A stretch of 64,000 bases of DNA from Bog-159 sp963738345 (GCA_963738345.1 CAVTWI010000002.1:930001-994000), one strand, 5' to 3'; positions 8,471-18,053 are shown, counted from the first letter of the stretch. A program made the numbers and translations. The notes: generated by a model not told the origin, from the sequence alone.

Positions 8471-8965
8471 TCAGTTAGCGCTTGCCTGCGCCATCGCTTC
8501 GTCCGCGCTTAGCAGCTTGTCGATATCCAACAGTACGGTCATGCGTTCTCCAAGCGAGGCAATCCCGCTAACGAACCGCATGTCTACGCGCGCGCCCAAG
8601 TCTGGCGCTGCGCGGATATCGCGCGCGGCGATATCCAGCACATCGGACACAGCGTCAACCAGCATCCCGATGACTTTTTCGCCGACCGTGACCACCACGA
8701 TTACGGTGAACTTGTTGTATTCGCTTGCAGGCAGTGAGAATTTCGCCCTGAGGTCGACCACCGGCACCACCGTGCCGCGCAGATTGATCACTCCCTTGAT
8801 GTGTGCCGGAGTATTTGGAATCGGCGTAATCGCCGAGTAGCCTTTAATCTCCTGTACTTTCAAGATCTCGATGCCATATTGTTCTTGGCCCAAAAGAAAG
8901 GTCAAAAACTGTCTCACTTGAGCGGCTGCCCCACACGGATCCGCTGCCAGCCCTTGTTGCGTCAT
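8471..8965 (-). CDS. cheW: Chemotaxis coupling protein CheW
   Basis: Adaptor that bridges chemoreceptors and the CheA P5 domain. The 164-residue protein has the SH3-like CheW pattern: QFLTFLLGQEQYGIEILKVQEI, then PNTPAHIKGVINLRGTVVPVVDLR, and VVVTVGEKVIGMLVDAVSDVLDI. It lies 29 bp downstream of cheA and 31 bp upstream of the receptor gene in the same operon. Confidence 0.95.
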   Translation of the reverse strand: MTQQGLAADPCGAAAQVRQFLTFLLGQEQYGIEILKVQEIKGYSAITPIPNTPAHIKGVINLRGTVVPVVDLRAKFSLPASEYNKFTVIVVVTVGEKVIGMLVDAVSDVLDIAARDIRAAPDLGARVDMRFVSGIASLGERMTVLLDIDKLLSADEAMAQASAN

Positions 8966-8994
8966 CCTTATACTCCTTTAGCCAAATCACTCAT

Positions 8995-10947
8995 CTATGC
9001 CGCACTCTCCAGATTCGCCGTGCGGGATATCGCGGCTACTCCAGCGATATCGAGAATCAGAGCTGCCCTTCCATCGCCCAGGATGGTCGCTCCCGTGATC
9101 CCGTCCACTTTCCGGAAGTTGGTTTCAAGACTCTTCACCACCACCTGTTGCTGGCCCAATAACTCATCCACCAGCAACGCCCAATGCCGGCCTTCGTGTT
9201 CGACGATCACCACCAGGCCGGTAACGGCATCCACAACCTCTCCAGAGGTGTGGAACAGCATGCCGAGACGCAACAGAGGTATGGCTTCCTGCCGCACCAT
9301 GACGACTTCGCCGCAGCCAGCCACATTGCGGATTTGTTCGGGCCGTAGCCGGATGGACTCAACAATCGAAACCAGCGGAATTACGTACGTCTGTTGGCCC
9401 ACTCGCAGCAATAAACCGTCAAGTATCGCCAAGGTCAACGGCAGCTTGATCCTGACCGTCGAACCCTTGCCGCGCACGCTCACCAGAGTGACCGAGCCGC
9501 TAAGGGCGTCCACGCCCTTCTTGACTACATCCATTCCCACACCGCGGCCCGACACATCGCTGATCTTGTCCGCAGTCGAAAAGCCCGGCTGGAAAATCAA
9601 CGCGTGGATCTGTTCATCCGTGAGGGACTCGCCGGCCTTAGCCAGGCCGCGCTCAATCGCTTTCTGACGGATGCGCGCGGTATCCAGGCCGCGGCCGTCG
9701 TCGGAAACCTCAATCATCACGTTGCCGCCCTGATGGAACGCCGTGAGCCTGATGCGGCCCTCCGGCGATTTGCCGGCTTGCTCCCGCTCTGCGGGCGGTT
9801 CGATGCCGTGATCCACCGCGTTCCGGACCAGGTGCGTAAGCGGATCGGCGATGCGCTCGACCACGCCTTTGTCCAGTTCAGTTTCCTCGCCCAGGATTTC
9901 AAGCACAACGTTCTTGCCCAGCGTCTGTGCCGTGTCGTGCACCAGCCGTTGAAACCTGCTGAAAATGCTGCCCACTGGCATCATGCGGATGCGCATGGCC
10001 CGATCCTGTAATTCCCGGGTATATCTCTCGATTTCGGACATGGCCTGAAGCAGCAGCGGTAAACGCTCCGCCGTGAATCCGTCCATAATCTGCGCGGCCA
10101 TCGAGTGCGCGATCACCAGTTCGCCGACCAGATCGATTAACCGGTCTACTTTTCCTGTCGCTACACGTATGCTGCCTTCTCGAACAGTTGCGCGTGTTAC
10201 GCTCGTCCGTGTTTCCGCGGCGGGTGTCTCGGGAAGGGCGGCGTCGTGTGCTTCGATGCTGATAACCGCGACATCTTCCACGAACGCAAACACATCCCGC
10301 ACCTGGCTGAGCGGCGACTGGGTTTTCAGCGTGATGCGCCACTTGAGGTAACAAGTCTCCGGGTCCAGCGTCTCGAGCGTGGGGAGACGGGATAAATCGG
10401 GCAAGCTGGTCAGGTCGCCTAGCTGGTCCAGGTCACGTAACACCAGAAACGGATCGAGACCTAGGCGAAACATATCGGGCGCCGGCTCAAAACGGATGTC
10501 GTATTCGGTAGTTCCCTGGGGCTCGGCTACCGTCTCGGTGGGCGCCACAATGGGGGCTTCCGGATGCCCCAAGGCGCGCTCGAGCTCGCGCATGCCCGCT
10601 TCCCACTGAGGACTGGGCTCGGACTGGCTGGCGGCGGAGTCCACCAGGGCTCGCAACACATCCACTGCGCGCAACAGCAGTTCAACGAGTTCGGCCGTCG
10701 CTTGTCTTTCGCCGTTGCGCAATCCGTCGAGCAAGCTCTCGAGCGCATGGGTGAAACGGGTCATCTCTTCGAAGCCAAAAGTACCGGCTCCGGCCTTAAT
10801 AGAATGGGCGCAGCGGAAAATGCCGTTGAGAGTGTCGTCGCCCGGCCTTCCGGCGCGCAATGACAACAACTCGGCTTCCATAGTCTCCAAGTGCTCGGCA
10901 GCCTCCTGAAAGAAAGTGTCGCGGAACCGGCTCAGATCGATTTGCAT
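8995..10947 (-). CDS. cheA: Chemotaxis histidine kinase CheA
   Basis: Soluble receptor-coupled histidine kinase of 650 residues. P1 (Hpt) contains His48 in CAHSIKAGAGTFGF. A second domain with YDIRFEPAPDMFRLGLDPF occupies the P2 position. P3 dimerisation is at VATGKVDRLIDLVGELVIAH. P4 has the N-box HLVRNAVDHGIE and nucleotide-binding glycines in SDDGRGLD and VSGRGVGMDVV. P5 is a CheW-like domain at the C-terminus. The ATG at 10945-10947 is preceded by a GGGGGG run on the coding strand about 4-9 bases away, favouring it over the ATG 14 codons upstream. It should phosphorylate the CheY encoded just upstream and CheB downstream. Confidence 0.95.
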   Translation of the reverse strand: MQIDLSRFRDTFFQEAAEHLETMEAELLSLRAGRPGDDTLNGIFRCAHSIKAGAGTFGFEEMTRFTHALESLLDGLRNGERQATAELVELLLRAVDVLRALVDSAASQSEPSPQWEAGMRELERALGHPEAPIVAPTETVAEPQGTTEYDIRFEPAPDMFRLGLDPFLVLRDLDQLGDLTSLPDLSRLPTLETLDPETCYLKWRITLKTQSPLSQVRDVFAFVEDVAVISIEAHDAALPETPAAETRTSVTRATVREGSIRVATGKVDRLIDLVGELVIAHSMAAQIMDGFTAERLPLLLQAMSEIERYTRELQDRAMRIRMMPVGSIFSRFQRLVHDTAQTLGKNVVLEILGEETELDKGVVERIADPLTHLVRNAVDHGIEPPAEREQAGKSPEGRIRLTAFHQGGNVMIEVSDDGRGLDTARIRQKAIERGLAKAGESLTDEQIHALIFQPGFSTADKISDVSGRGVGMDVVKKGVDALSGSVTLVSVRGKGSTVRIKLPLTLAILDGLLLRVGQQTYVIPLVSIVESIRLRPEQIRNVAGCGEVVMVRQEAIPLLRLGMLFHTSGEVVDAVTGLVVIVEHEGRHWALLVDELLGQQQVVVKSLETNFRKVDGITGATILGDGRAALILDIAGVAAISRTANLESAA

Positions 10948-10969
10948 GATGGATCCCCCCTTGCTGACG

Positions 10970-11344
10970 TCAGGGCAGCACTTTTCCAATCACCATCAGC
11001 AGTTTGTCCGGATGGAACGGTTTGACAAGCCATGCCGTTGCTCCGGCGGCGCGCCCCTCCAAACGTTTGGACTCCTGAGATTCGGTGGTCAGCATCAGCA
11101 CTGGAGTATGTCTCGAAGCGGCGGTTGCGCGCAAACCGCGTATGAAGCCGATCCCGTCGAGGCGCGGCATGTTTAAATCAGTGACAATCAGGTCCACACG
11201 CTGGGCTTTCAAACGTTCCAGTCCATCCTGTCCATCGACGGCTTCGACTACTGCGAAACCTGCTTGCTTCAAAGTGTACGCGACCATCTGTCGAATCGTC
11301 ACCGAGTCGTCTACCACCAGGGCAGTGCGTGCCATTGCTGTCAT
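10970..11344 (-). CDS. cheY: CheY-type response regulator
   Basis: Single-domain receiver of 124 residues (121 if the ATG three codons in is used). It has the acidic pair VVDDS, the phosphoacceptor Asp56 in VTDLNMPRLDG, the conserved Thr in MLTTES and the Lys in LVKPF. It is located 22 bp upstream of cheA, so it is the probable motor-binding output of this chemotaxis operon. No output domain is attached. Confidence 0.93.
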   Translation of the reverse strand: MTAMARTALVVDDSVTIRQMVAYTLKQAGFAVVEAVDGQDGLERLKAQRVDLIVTDLNMPRLDGIGFIRGLRATAASRHTPVLMLTTESQESKRLEGRAAGATAWLVKPFHPDKLLMVIGKVLP

Positions 11345-11350
11345 CCTCCT

Positions 11351-12373
11351 CTAGAAAATCTCCACATCGCTTAACTGTTCCGCGGCTTGTGCCTCGCCCA
11401 GAATTGCTGCATGTACGGCTCGCTCGGCTTCCATGGTGTAAGTACTGGCTAAGCCGGCCGCCACGGAAGCGTGGCTCGACCCGCCTGCACCGTTCCCGTC
11501 CAAAGAACCAGCAATATCGGCGTGCATGGATTCAAGCGCATCTACGATGTGTCCAATGCGCTGATTCACGCGATCCTCGAATTGCAGTGTTTCGATCGCT
11601 TGGGCGATCTCCCCCTGCAAAGTTGCGTTACGTCCACCTGTCGAGGAAAGGGAATTCTGCATCTCTGAATGCGCGCCCTCCAGACCGTTCAAGGCATTGG
11701 TCACTTCCTGTTCCAACGCGGCAATTCTCTGGTGATCGGCACATGCCATCTTGCTGACTTCCGCCATCGCCGCCTTGGCTTCACCCGCCAAGTGCTTAAT
11801 GGTTTCGCGTATCCCACCGGTAATCTCTTCGGAGCGGCGAGCCTGGGTCCACAACTCCTGCGCGATCAATTCGAAGCCTTGTCCGCGCTCGCCCACGTGC
11901 ACCGCTTCAATGCGGGCGTTCAACGCCAGAATCGTATTGCCGAACGAGATCCGGTCTACGTCCGCTAAGGTGCGTACGATACTGTGCATGTCGCTTTCGA
12001 GCGAATCCAGACGGTTGACCAGCCGGGTACAAACCTGCCCGTCTTGCACAATGTCAACCAGGAGATCTTCGAACGTTTTGCGCGAAGTCACCAGCATGGC
12101 CTGAACCCCGCCAGACGAACCGCTGCCCGAACCCGTCGCTCCCATAAGCTCCGAGGCTTGGTTCGCGCCGGCCTTCGCACATTCGACCATGCGCTCGAAG
12201 TTGCCGCTCACCCTCGATACCGCCTGCTCCACTTGCCGGCTGGCATCCCGTAGTTGCGCTCCCGCCACCGGCAGAATGGCAAGGTGGGCCGTTACGGCCT
12301 GATGCAAATCATGCAAGCGATTGAGGCGGCGCCAACCTCCCGTTACCGTGCCGATCCATCCGCGCAGACTCAC
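11351..12373 (-). CDS. Soluble MCP-like chemotaxis protein with CheZ-like DxxxQ motif
   Basis: A 340-residue protein without transmembrane segments, predicted to be largely helical. Residues 140-185 (ISFGNTILALNARIEAVHVG, then ERGQGFELIAQELW) match the hairpin tip of chemoreceptors, though diverged. Near the C-terminus LQFEDRVNQRIGHI places Asp267 and Gln271 in the i, i+4 spacing of the catalytic DxxxQ of the CheY phosphatase CheZ. The protein ends in a short acidic/hydrophobic tail (QLSDVEIF) after a linker. The start is GTG at 12371-12373, overlapping the stop of the STAS gene by four bases. No cheZ, cheC or cheX is present in this operon, so a phosphatase role toward the adjacent CheY is attractive but inferred; it could instead be a cytoplasmic receptor. 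Confidence 0.75.
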   Translation of the reverse strand: MSLRGWIGTVTGGWRRLNRLHDLHQAVTAHLAILPVAGAQLRDASRQVEQAVSRVSGNFERMVECAKAGANQASELMGATGSGSGSSGGVQAMLVTSRKTFEDLLVDIVQDGQVCTRLVNRLDSLESDMHSIVRTLADVDRISFGNTILALNARIEAVHVGERGQGFELIAQELWTQARRSEEITGGIRETIKHLAGEAKAAMAEVSKMACADHQRIAALEQEVTNALNGLEGAHSEMQNSLSSTGGRNATLQGEIAQAIETLQFEDRVNQRIGHIVDALESMHADIAGSLDGNGAGGSSHASVAAGLASTYTMEAERAVHAAILGEAQAAEQLSDVEIF

Positions 12374-12726
12374 GCGCTCTGCTCCGCGAGGGGAAAGTGG
12401 CTGGATAATCCCGCAAACAAAAGGGATCGCCGAATCGCCGGGTTGTCTCTGGCGACCCGCAACATCCGCCCGCGAGCCGATAACGCGGCTTCAAAAGCTA
12501 GCAGCACTTGTAGAGCGCCGGCGCCCACATGCCTGGCAGCGCCCCAATCGAGCGAGACAGGCTCCGACGCGCTCAACAATTGCTCCGTCTTTGCCCGCAA
12601 TTCGACCGCGGCATCCAAGTCCATATTGCCGTCCAGCACCAGAAAGGTGTGCGAGCCGCGCTGTTCGATCCCAATACGAGTGTTCTCGCTGGTTTCCGAA
12701 TCGGCGGGGCTGAGTGGTTCTTCCAT
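12370..12726 (-). CDS. STAS-domain protein, first gene of the chemotaxis operon
   Basis: STAS domain (anti-sigma-factor-antagonist fold) of 118 residues: HTFLVLDGNMDLDAAVELRA, SLDWGAARHVGAGALQVLLA and a C-terminal amphipathic helix. The serine phosphorylated in SpoIIAA-type proteins is not conserved; the segment reads HVGAGAL. It is therefore more likely a structural or signalling partner within the chemotaxis apparatus than a phospho-switched antagonist. It overlaps the next gene by four bases (GTGA), so the two are probably translationally coupled. Confidence 0.8.
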   Translation of the reverse strand: MEEPLSPADSETSENTRIGIEQRGSHTFLVLDGNMDLDAAVELRAKTEQLLSASEPVSLDWGAARHVGAGALQVLLAFEAALSARGRMLRVARDNPAIRRSLLFAGLSSHFPLAEQSA

Positions 12727-12858
12727 GAATGCTTCGCCTCTTTTTGCCGTGAGGGCAGTCTTCGTTACCTATGCGTCTATCGGCTTGATGGCAGAGGGGC
12801 TTTAGACTACGCGGGAGATTTGCGACGGCAATCCTCCGACCCTACGGAAAAGAAAGCG

Positions 12859-13653
12859 CTAACGGAGCCCGTTAGTCTTTAAATACGCGATTAACTCCGC
12901 CGGTCGATCCGTGATGATGGCATCCACCCCGGCCGCCGCCAACCGGCGCCAGTCATTCGGTCGATTCGCAGTCCACACGACCACCTGATATCCCGCGCCA
13001 TGCGCCGCGCGCACCTGCCGGATGGTCGCCAGCCGGTGGTAAGGCGCCACAATGGCAGCCTGCGCCTGCTGCGCAATGTCCGCCAGATTCTTCGGACGCC
13101 CCATGTAAAGCGCGCCCAACCGAACGTTTGGTGCCAGGCGCCGCATGGCATGCAGCACCCGGAAATCGAACGACTGCACGATCACCCGCTGTTCCACTCC
13201 ACCCCGCCGGATAGCGTGCCACACCAGTTCGGCAAACCGTTCCGGCGGCGGCGACCAAGCGGGGTGTTGGGGATCGCTCTTGACTTCAATATTGAACAGG
13301 AAGTCCCCGCGGCCCGCCAGATCGAGAACCTGATCGAGCGTCGGAATGCGCGCGCCCGGTATCGGTTTTTGTTCCGGAAACCGCCTGTTGCGGACGCCCC
13401 CGCATTCCCAGCTTTGTAACTCGGCTGCGGTAAGTTCGCGGATGATTCGCCGCCCATCTGGCGAGCGGCAAATGCGCCGGTTCAGTTTGGCGTCGTGCGC
13501 AACCACCACTACGTCGTCGCGGGTAACCACCACGTCCAACTCCACCGCGTCCACGCCCGCGGAAATGGCGTATGCAAAGGCCGGTAGAGTGTTTTCCGGA
13601 AGGTGAGCGCGTGCGCCGCGATGGCCATGCACCTGTATCGGTCCCACTGCCAT
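12859..13653 (-). CDS. Glycerophosphodiester phosphodiesterase
   Basis: GDPD-family TIM-barrel hydrolase that releases glycerol-3-phosphate and an alcohol from glycerophosphodiesters. Catalytic and metal motifs are visible: VHGHRGARAHLPENT, VDAVELDVVVTRDDVVVVAHD, FLFNIEVKSD, and a C-terminal VVVWTANRPNDWRRLAAAGVD then AIITDRPAEL. At 264 residues with no signal peptide it is the cytoplasmic (UgpQ-like) form. It is transcribed convergently to nothing nearby and lies about 130 bp downstream of the chemotaxis operon start, on the same strand. Confidence 0.9.
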   Translation of the reverse strand: MAVGPIQVHGHRGARAHLPENTLPAFAYAISAGVDAVELDVVVTRDDVVVVAHDAKLNRRICRSPDGRRIIRELTAAELQSWECGGVRNRRFPEQKPIPGARIPTLDQVLDLAGRGDFLFNIEVKSDPQHPAWSPPPERFAELVWHAIRRGGVEQRVIVQSFDFRVLHAMRRLAPNVRLGALYMGRPKNLADIAQQAQAAIVAPYHRLATIRQVRAAHGAGYQVVVWTANRPNDWRRLAAAGVDAIITDRPAELIAYLKTNGLR

Positions 13654-13725
13654 TTAGCATAACGGTTTGTCCGGCAGTTGCGCCGCAACAGTACTGGTGA
13701 GATGATTGCCCTTCGGGAAAACTAT

Positions 13726-14544
13726 ATGAAGAAATGGTTTGTACTGGCATGTCTGTTGATGACTACTGGTGTTTGGGCCTCCGCGCAGACCCAAACGCCG
13801 CCCAGAAAGAAGCTTCTGTTCATCGGCGAAGTGAAGGGATTCGAACACGATTCGGTGTCGCATGCCATGGCGACCATTGAAAAGCTCGGCCAGCAGAGTG
13901 GCCTCTGGGATACCTACCTGCGCACAGACTCGGAACTGCTAACCAAGAAAAAGCTGGAAGGTAACGCCAAGAATCTGAATTATTTCGATGCGGTCATGTT
14001 TTACACCACCGGCGAATTGGACCTGAACGATGAGCAGAAAGCCTCGCTCCTTTCCTTCGTGAAGGAGGACGGCAAAGGCTTCCTCGGCACCCACAGCGCC
14101 ACCGACACATTCTATAAATGGCTGGATTATGGCGGGCTGATCGGCGCCTATTTCAACGAACATCCCTGGATGCAGGTGCATGCGGAGATTAACGTGGAGG
14201 ACCGCACCTTCCCCGCGACCAAACATTTTCCCGCGCACTTCCCCATCTACGACGAGATTTACCAGTTCAAGGAACCCTACTCGCGCGACCAGGTACGGGT
14301 CTTGATGAGCATCGATCCTAAAACAGTCGATTTGAAGAATCCGCGCGTGCATCGCACCGATCAGGACTTCGCCGTCACTTGGGTGAAGCAGTACGGGAAA
14401 GGCCGTGTGTTTTATTCTTCGCTCGGCCACCGCGAAGAAGTATGGGACCGGCCGGACATCCAGCAAATGTGGACCGAAGCCGTGAAGTGGGCGATGGGTA
14501 TGACGAAGGGCGACGCTACGCCGCGGCCCAAAGGTGCGCAGTAA
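13726..14544 (+). CDS. Secreted ThuA-domain protein
   Basis: ThuA-like (trehalose utilisation-like, class I glutamine-amidotransferase fold) protein of 272 residues. The ATG at 13726 begins a signal peptide (MKKWFVLACLLMTTGVWASA). The mature part starts KKLLFIGEVKGFEHDSVSHAM and contains YFDAVMFYTTGELDLNDEQK, GFLGTHSATDTFYKW, FNEHPWMQVHAEINVEDR and the C-terminal FAVTWVKQYGKGRVFYSSLG followed by GHREEVWD, all characteristic of the family. A role in sugar or glycoside metabolism in the periplasm is usual for such proteins, but the substrate is unknown. Confidence 0.88.
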   Translation: MKKWFVLACLLMTTGVWASAQTQTPPRKKLLFIGEVKGFEHDSVSHAMATIEKLGQQSGLWDTYLRTDSELLTKKKLEGNAKNLNYFDAVMFYTTGELDLNDEQKASLLSFVKEDGKGFLGTHSATDTFYKWLDYGGLIGAYFNEHPWMQVHAEINVEDRTFPATKHFPAHFPIYDEIYQFKEPYSRDQVRVLMSIDPKTVDLKNPRVHRTDQDFAVTWVKQYGKGRVFYSSLGHREEVWDRPDIQQMWTEAVKWAMGMTKGDATPRPKGAQ

Positions 14545-14574
14545 GCACGCAAGAAACCCTAATAAAATCTACTC

Positions 14575-16608
14575 ATGCGCCACTATCTAGTGTTTACTAT
14601 GGCGGTTGCGGGGGCGTTTGCCCAGAGCCCCGAGACGCCCCTGTCCGCGATTCCTTACAGCCCCAGCCTGGACCTGAACGACATGGACCGGTCGGTCAAC
14701 CCGTGCGAAGACTTCTACCATTATTCATGTGGCGGATGGCTCAAGAAGAATCCCATTCCCGCCGATCAATCAGGTTGGAGCGTCTATTCCAAACTGACCC
14801 AGGATAACGAGCGGTTCCTATGGGGGATTTTGGAAGATACCGCCAGACCGTCGCCCGGCCGCTCGGCGGTAGAACGCCAGATTGGCGACTTCTTCGCCGC
14901 GTGTATGGACGAAGTGGCTATCGAGAAAGCCGGTGTCGCGCCATTACATGACGACTTGGCGGCGATTGCCGGCTTGCGCTCGGTAGCGGATTTCCCGGAG
15001 TTTCTGGCGCGCGAACACCTGACCCAGAACTTCGGTATGCTCTTCAGCTTCAGCGCCAGCCAGGATTTTAAGGACTCGTCGCGCGAGATCGCATTTGCAG
15101 GCGCCGGCGGCCTGGGCTTGCCTGACCGCGATTATTACACTAAGACGGACGCAAAGTCGGAGGAAATCCGGAAGAAATACGTGGCACACGTCGCGCAGAT
15201 GCTGGAACTGGCGGGCGATCCGGCGGCGGCCGCCGCCAAAGAGTCGCAAGCCATCATGCGCATTGAGACGGCTTTGGCGCAAGCTTCCCTGACCCGCGTC
15301 GAGCAGCGCGATCCATACAAGCTCTTTCACAAAATGGATCGGGCACAATTGCAGGCGTTGACCCCGGCATTGAATTGGGCGCGCTACCTGAAGGCCAGCG
15401 GCTTGGGCGATCTAAACGAATATAACGTGACCGAGCCCGCGTTTTTCACTGAGGTTCAGAAGCTTCTGGCCGGAACTTCGCTGGCCGATTGGAAAGGATA
15501 TCTCCGCTGGCACTTGGTCCACGCGCGCGCGCCATATCTCTCCGCGGCCCTCGTCCGGGCAAACTTCGAGTTCTTCGGCAAGTACCTCCACGGCACCCCG
15601 GAAGAACGCCCTCGTTGGAAACGCTGCGTACAATATGTCGACGGCGATTTGGGCGAGGCCCTGGGCAAGGTGTTCGTGGAACGTACCTTCAGCCCCGACA
15701 TGAAGGCGCGTACCCTAACCATGACCAAAGAAATCGAGAAGGCCATGGATGACGACATCAAACAGTTGCCCTGGATGAGCGAAAAAACCAAGCAGCAGGC
15801 GCTTTTGAAGCTTCATTCCGTGACCAATAAGATCGGCTATCCGGACCGCTGGCGCGATTACAGCTCGATCCGCGTGGACCGCGCCGACTTTGCGGGCAAT
15901 GTCTACCGTGCCGCGGTATTCGAAGGTCGTCGCCAGTTGGCCAAAATCGGGAAGCCGGTGGATCGCGGCGAGTGGGGCATGACGCCGCCCACCGTGAATG
16001 CCTACTACGATCCGCAAATGAACGACATCAATTTTCCCGCGGGCGTGCTGCAGCCGCCCGTATTCGATCCTAAGATGGACGACGCGCCGAATTATGGCGA
16101 CACAGGAGGCACCATCGGCCACGAATTAACGCATGGGTTCGACGACGAAGGACGCCAATTCGACGCCCAGGGCAATCTCCACGACTGGTGGACCGAAGCC
16201 GACGCCAAGGAATTCCAAAAGCGTGCCGATTGCGTGGCGGACCAATACGCGCAGTACACCGTAATCGACGATATCAAGATCAACAGCCGGCTAACGCTGG
16301 GCGAAGACGTCGCCGACCTGGGCGGCGAACTGCTGGGTTACATGGCCTGGAAGGATGCCACCCGCGATCGGAAGTTGGAGCCGATTGACGGCTTCACCCC
16401 GGAGCAGCGCTTCTTCATCGGATTCGCGCAATGGGCTTGCGGCGACGAACGCGCTGAAAGCAAGCGGGTGCATGCCATTACCGACCCCCACTCGCCGCCC
16501 GAGTATCGCGTCAATGGCGTAGCCGCGAACATGCCGGAATTCGCGGCTGCCTTTTCCTGCAAAGTGGGGCAGCCCATGGTGCGCAAAGACCCCTGCCGGG
16601 TTTGGTAA
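14575..16608 (+). CDS. M13 family zinc metallopeptidase (neprilysin/PepO-like)
   Basis: Secreted endopeptidase of 677 residues. It has a short signal peptide (MRHYLVFTMAVAGAFAQ), the N-terminal M13 motif NPCEDFYHYSCGGWLKKNPI, the substrate-binding region VNAYYDPQMNDINFPAGVLQ, the zinc motif IGHELTHGFDDEGRQFD (His516, Glu517, His520) and the third zinc ligand Glu577 in GEDVADLGG. The C-terminus ends CRVW, the usual M13 ending. It follows the ThuA gene by 30 bp on the same strand. Its stop codon directly abuts the stop codon of the convergent rmuC. Confidence 0.95.
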   Translation: MRHYLVFTMAVAGAFAQSPETPLSAIPYSPSLDLNDMDRSVNPCEDFYHYSCGGWLKKNPIPADQSGWSVYSKLTQDNERFLWGILEDTARPSPGRSAVERQIGDFFAACMDEVAIEKAGVAPLHDDLAAIAGLRSVADFPEFLAREHLTQNFGMLFSFSASQDFKDSSREIAFAGAGGLGLPDRDYYTKTDAKSEEIRKKYVAHVAQMLELAGDPAAAAAKESQAIMRIETALAQASLTRVEQRDPYKLFHKMDRAQLQALTPALNWARYLKASGLGDLNEYNVTEPAFFTEVQKLLAGTSLADWKGYLRWHLVHARAPYLSAALVRANFEFFGKYLHGTPEERPRWKRCVQYVDGDLGEALGKVFVERTFSPDMKARTLTMTKEIEKAMDDDIKQLPWMSEKTKQQALLKLHSVTNKIGYPDRWRDYSSIRVDRADFAGNVYRAAVFEGRRQLAKIGKPVDRGEWGMTPPTVNAYYDPQMNDINFPAGVLQPPVFDPKMDDAPNYGDTGGTIGHELTHGFDDEGRQFDAQGNLHDWWTEADAKEFQKRADCVADQYAQYTVIDDIKINSRLTLGEDVADLGGELLGYMAWKDATRDRKLEPIDGFTPEQRFFIGFAQWACGDERAESKRVHAITDPHSPPEYRVNGVAANMPEFAAAFSCKVGQPMVRKDPCRVW

Positions 16609-17955
16609 CTAATTCTCGGCTGCGATGTTGCTATCCGGATAACCGTTGACGGCCGTGGGTTGATCCGCGACGGGTGGCATAACCAATGCCAGACTGCGGG
16701 GCCGTGTGTCGATCGGCTGCGGCGCTTCGAGAACCACGCCGAACGCCCGGGTTTCCAGCTCTTCGAATTTGCGCGCCGTCACCAGTACGCGGGATTCGAG
16801 CGATCCGGCCGCGCTGTTGTAGGCTTCCACGGCCCGCTCCAGGTTCTTGCCCAACCGGTCCCAGTGACCGCTCATATCCGCCAGGCGCTTGTAGAGTTCC
16901 TTGCCCAACCGGTTAATTTCGGCGGCATTCTGGGCGACATTCTCTTGCTGCCAGCCGTAATGCACGGCTCGCAGAAGGGCGATCAGGGTGGTGGGCGTAG
17001 CCAGAATAATCCGCTGTCCGGCGCCCATTTCGATCAGCGACGGGTCGGCCTCCAACGCGGCGCTAAAGAAGCTCTCGCCCGGCAGGAAAAGCACCACAAA
17101 CTCCGGGGCCGGATCAAACTGCTCCCAATATTGTTTGCGGGCAAGCGTGGTCACGTGGGCGCGCACTTGTCGCGCATGATCCTGCAGCAGACCCTGCCGC
17201 GTCTGATCGTCGGTACACTCGCTGGCCGCGAGGTAGGCTTCGAGCGGCGCTTTAGCATCCACCACGATGTTCTTGCCGCCGGGCAGGCGCACCAGCAGAT
17301 CGGGACGCAGGCGGCCATCTTCCGTGTGGGCAACCGGCTGCGTATCGAAGTCGCAGCGCTCTAACATGCCCGCCAGTTCCACCACGCGCTTAAGCTGGAT
17401 TTCGCCCCAACGCCCGCGTACTCCAGGCGAGCGGAACGCGCCCGCCAATCGACCGGTTTCGGAGCGCAATTGCACCTGGGTCTCGAGCAGCGCGCGAACC
17501 TGTTCGGAAAGCCCCGCATATGCGCCCGCCCGCGAGGTTTCCAGTTCATGGATTTGGCTATCTACTTTGGCCAGCGACTCGCGAACCGGGCGAACCAGAT
17601 CGGCGATGGCCTGCTGGCGCAATTCCAGATCGCCGCGAGCGCTTTCCTGAGTGCGCTCAAGCGTGGTCTTGGCGAGGTCCAGGAATGCTTGGTTATTGGA
17701 CTGGAGCGCTTCCGCGGAGAGGGCCTTGAACGTATCCGTCAGTTTTCCACGGGCATCTTCCAGCGCCGCCTGCAGTTCTTTGTATTGCTGGTCGCGGTTC
17801 TGAAGGCGCTCATTGAGTACGGCGCGCTCGGGCTCCCATTCGCCTTTGGCGCGTTCGTACGCCAGACGCGCCGCGGGACGCAGCAGAATCCAGGCGAGGA
17901 GCATTCCCAGCGCCAGCCCGAATAAGAAACATGTCGCTAGCAGAATGTTTTGCAT
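16609..17955 (-). CDS. rmuC: DNA recombination protein RmuC
   Basis: RmuC family, implicated in limiting DNA rearrangements at inverted repeats, with a nuclease-like C-terminal domain. The 448-residue protein has an N-terminal membrane anchor (ILLATCFLFGLALGMLLAWI), a long coiled coil and the conserved core GVRGRWGEIQLKRVVELAGM, LRPDLLVRLPGGKNIVVDAK, APLEAYLAA and LFLPGESFFSAALEADPSL. Convergent with the M13 peptidase with no intergenic base. Confidence 0.93.
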   Translation of the reverse strand: MQNILLATCFLFGLALGMLLAWILLRPAARLAYERAKGEWEPERAVLNERLQNRDQQYKELQAALEDARGKLTDTFKALSAEALQSNNQAFLDLAKTTLERTQESARGDLELRQQAIADLVRPVRESLAKVDSQIHELETSRAGAYAGLSEQVRALLETQVQLRSETGRLAGAFRSPGVRGRWGEIQLKRVVELAGMLERCDFDTQPVAHTEDGRLRPDLLVRLPGGKNIVVDAKAPLEAYLAASECTDDQTRQGLLQDHARQVRAHVTTLARKQYWEQFDPAPEFVVLFLPGESFFSAALEADPSLIEMGAGQRIILATPTTLIALLRAVHYGWQQENVAQNAAEINRLGKELYKRLADMSGHWDRLGKNLERAVEAYNSAAGSLESRVLVTARKFEELETRAFGVVLEAPQPIDTRPRSLALVMPPVADQPTAVNGYPDSNIAAEN

Positions 17956-18053
17956 GCAACTGGAATTATCGCACGGCGAGGGTACGGCGGATCGCGAAGA
18001 AACTGCCCTCTGGTGATAGTGGGGTGGAGCTAACTTAGGTTAGTGGCGGGTTA

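Noticed and set aside
16606..16611. Unusual zero-gap convergence of two stop codons as a functional feature
   Set aside because: Tight convergent packing is common in compact genomes and no hairpin or overlap suggests regulation.
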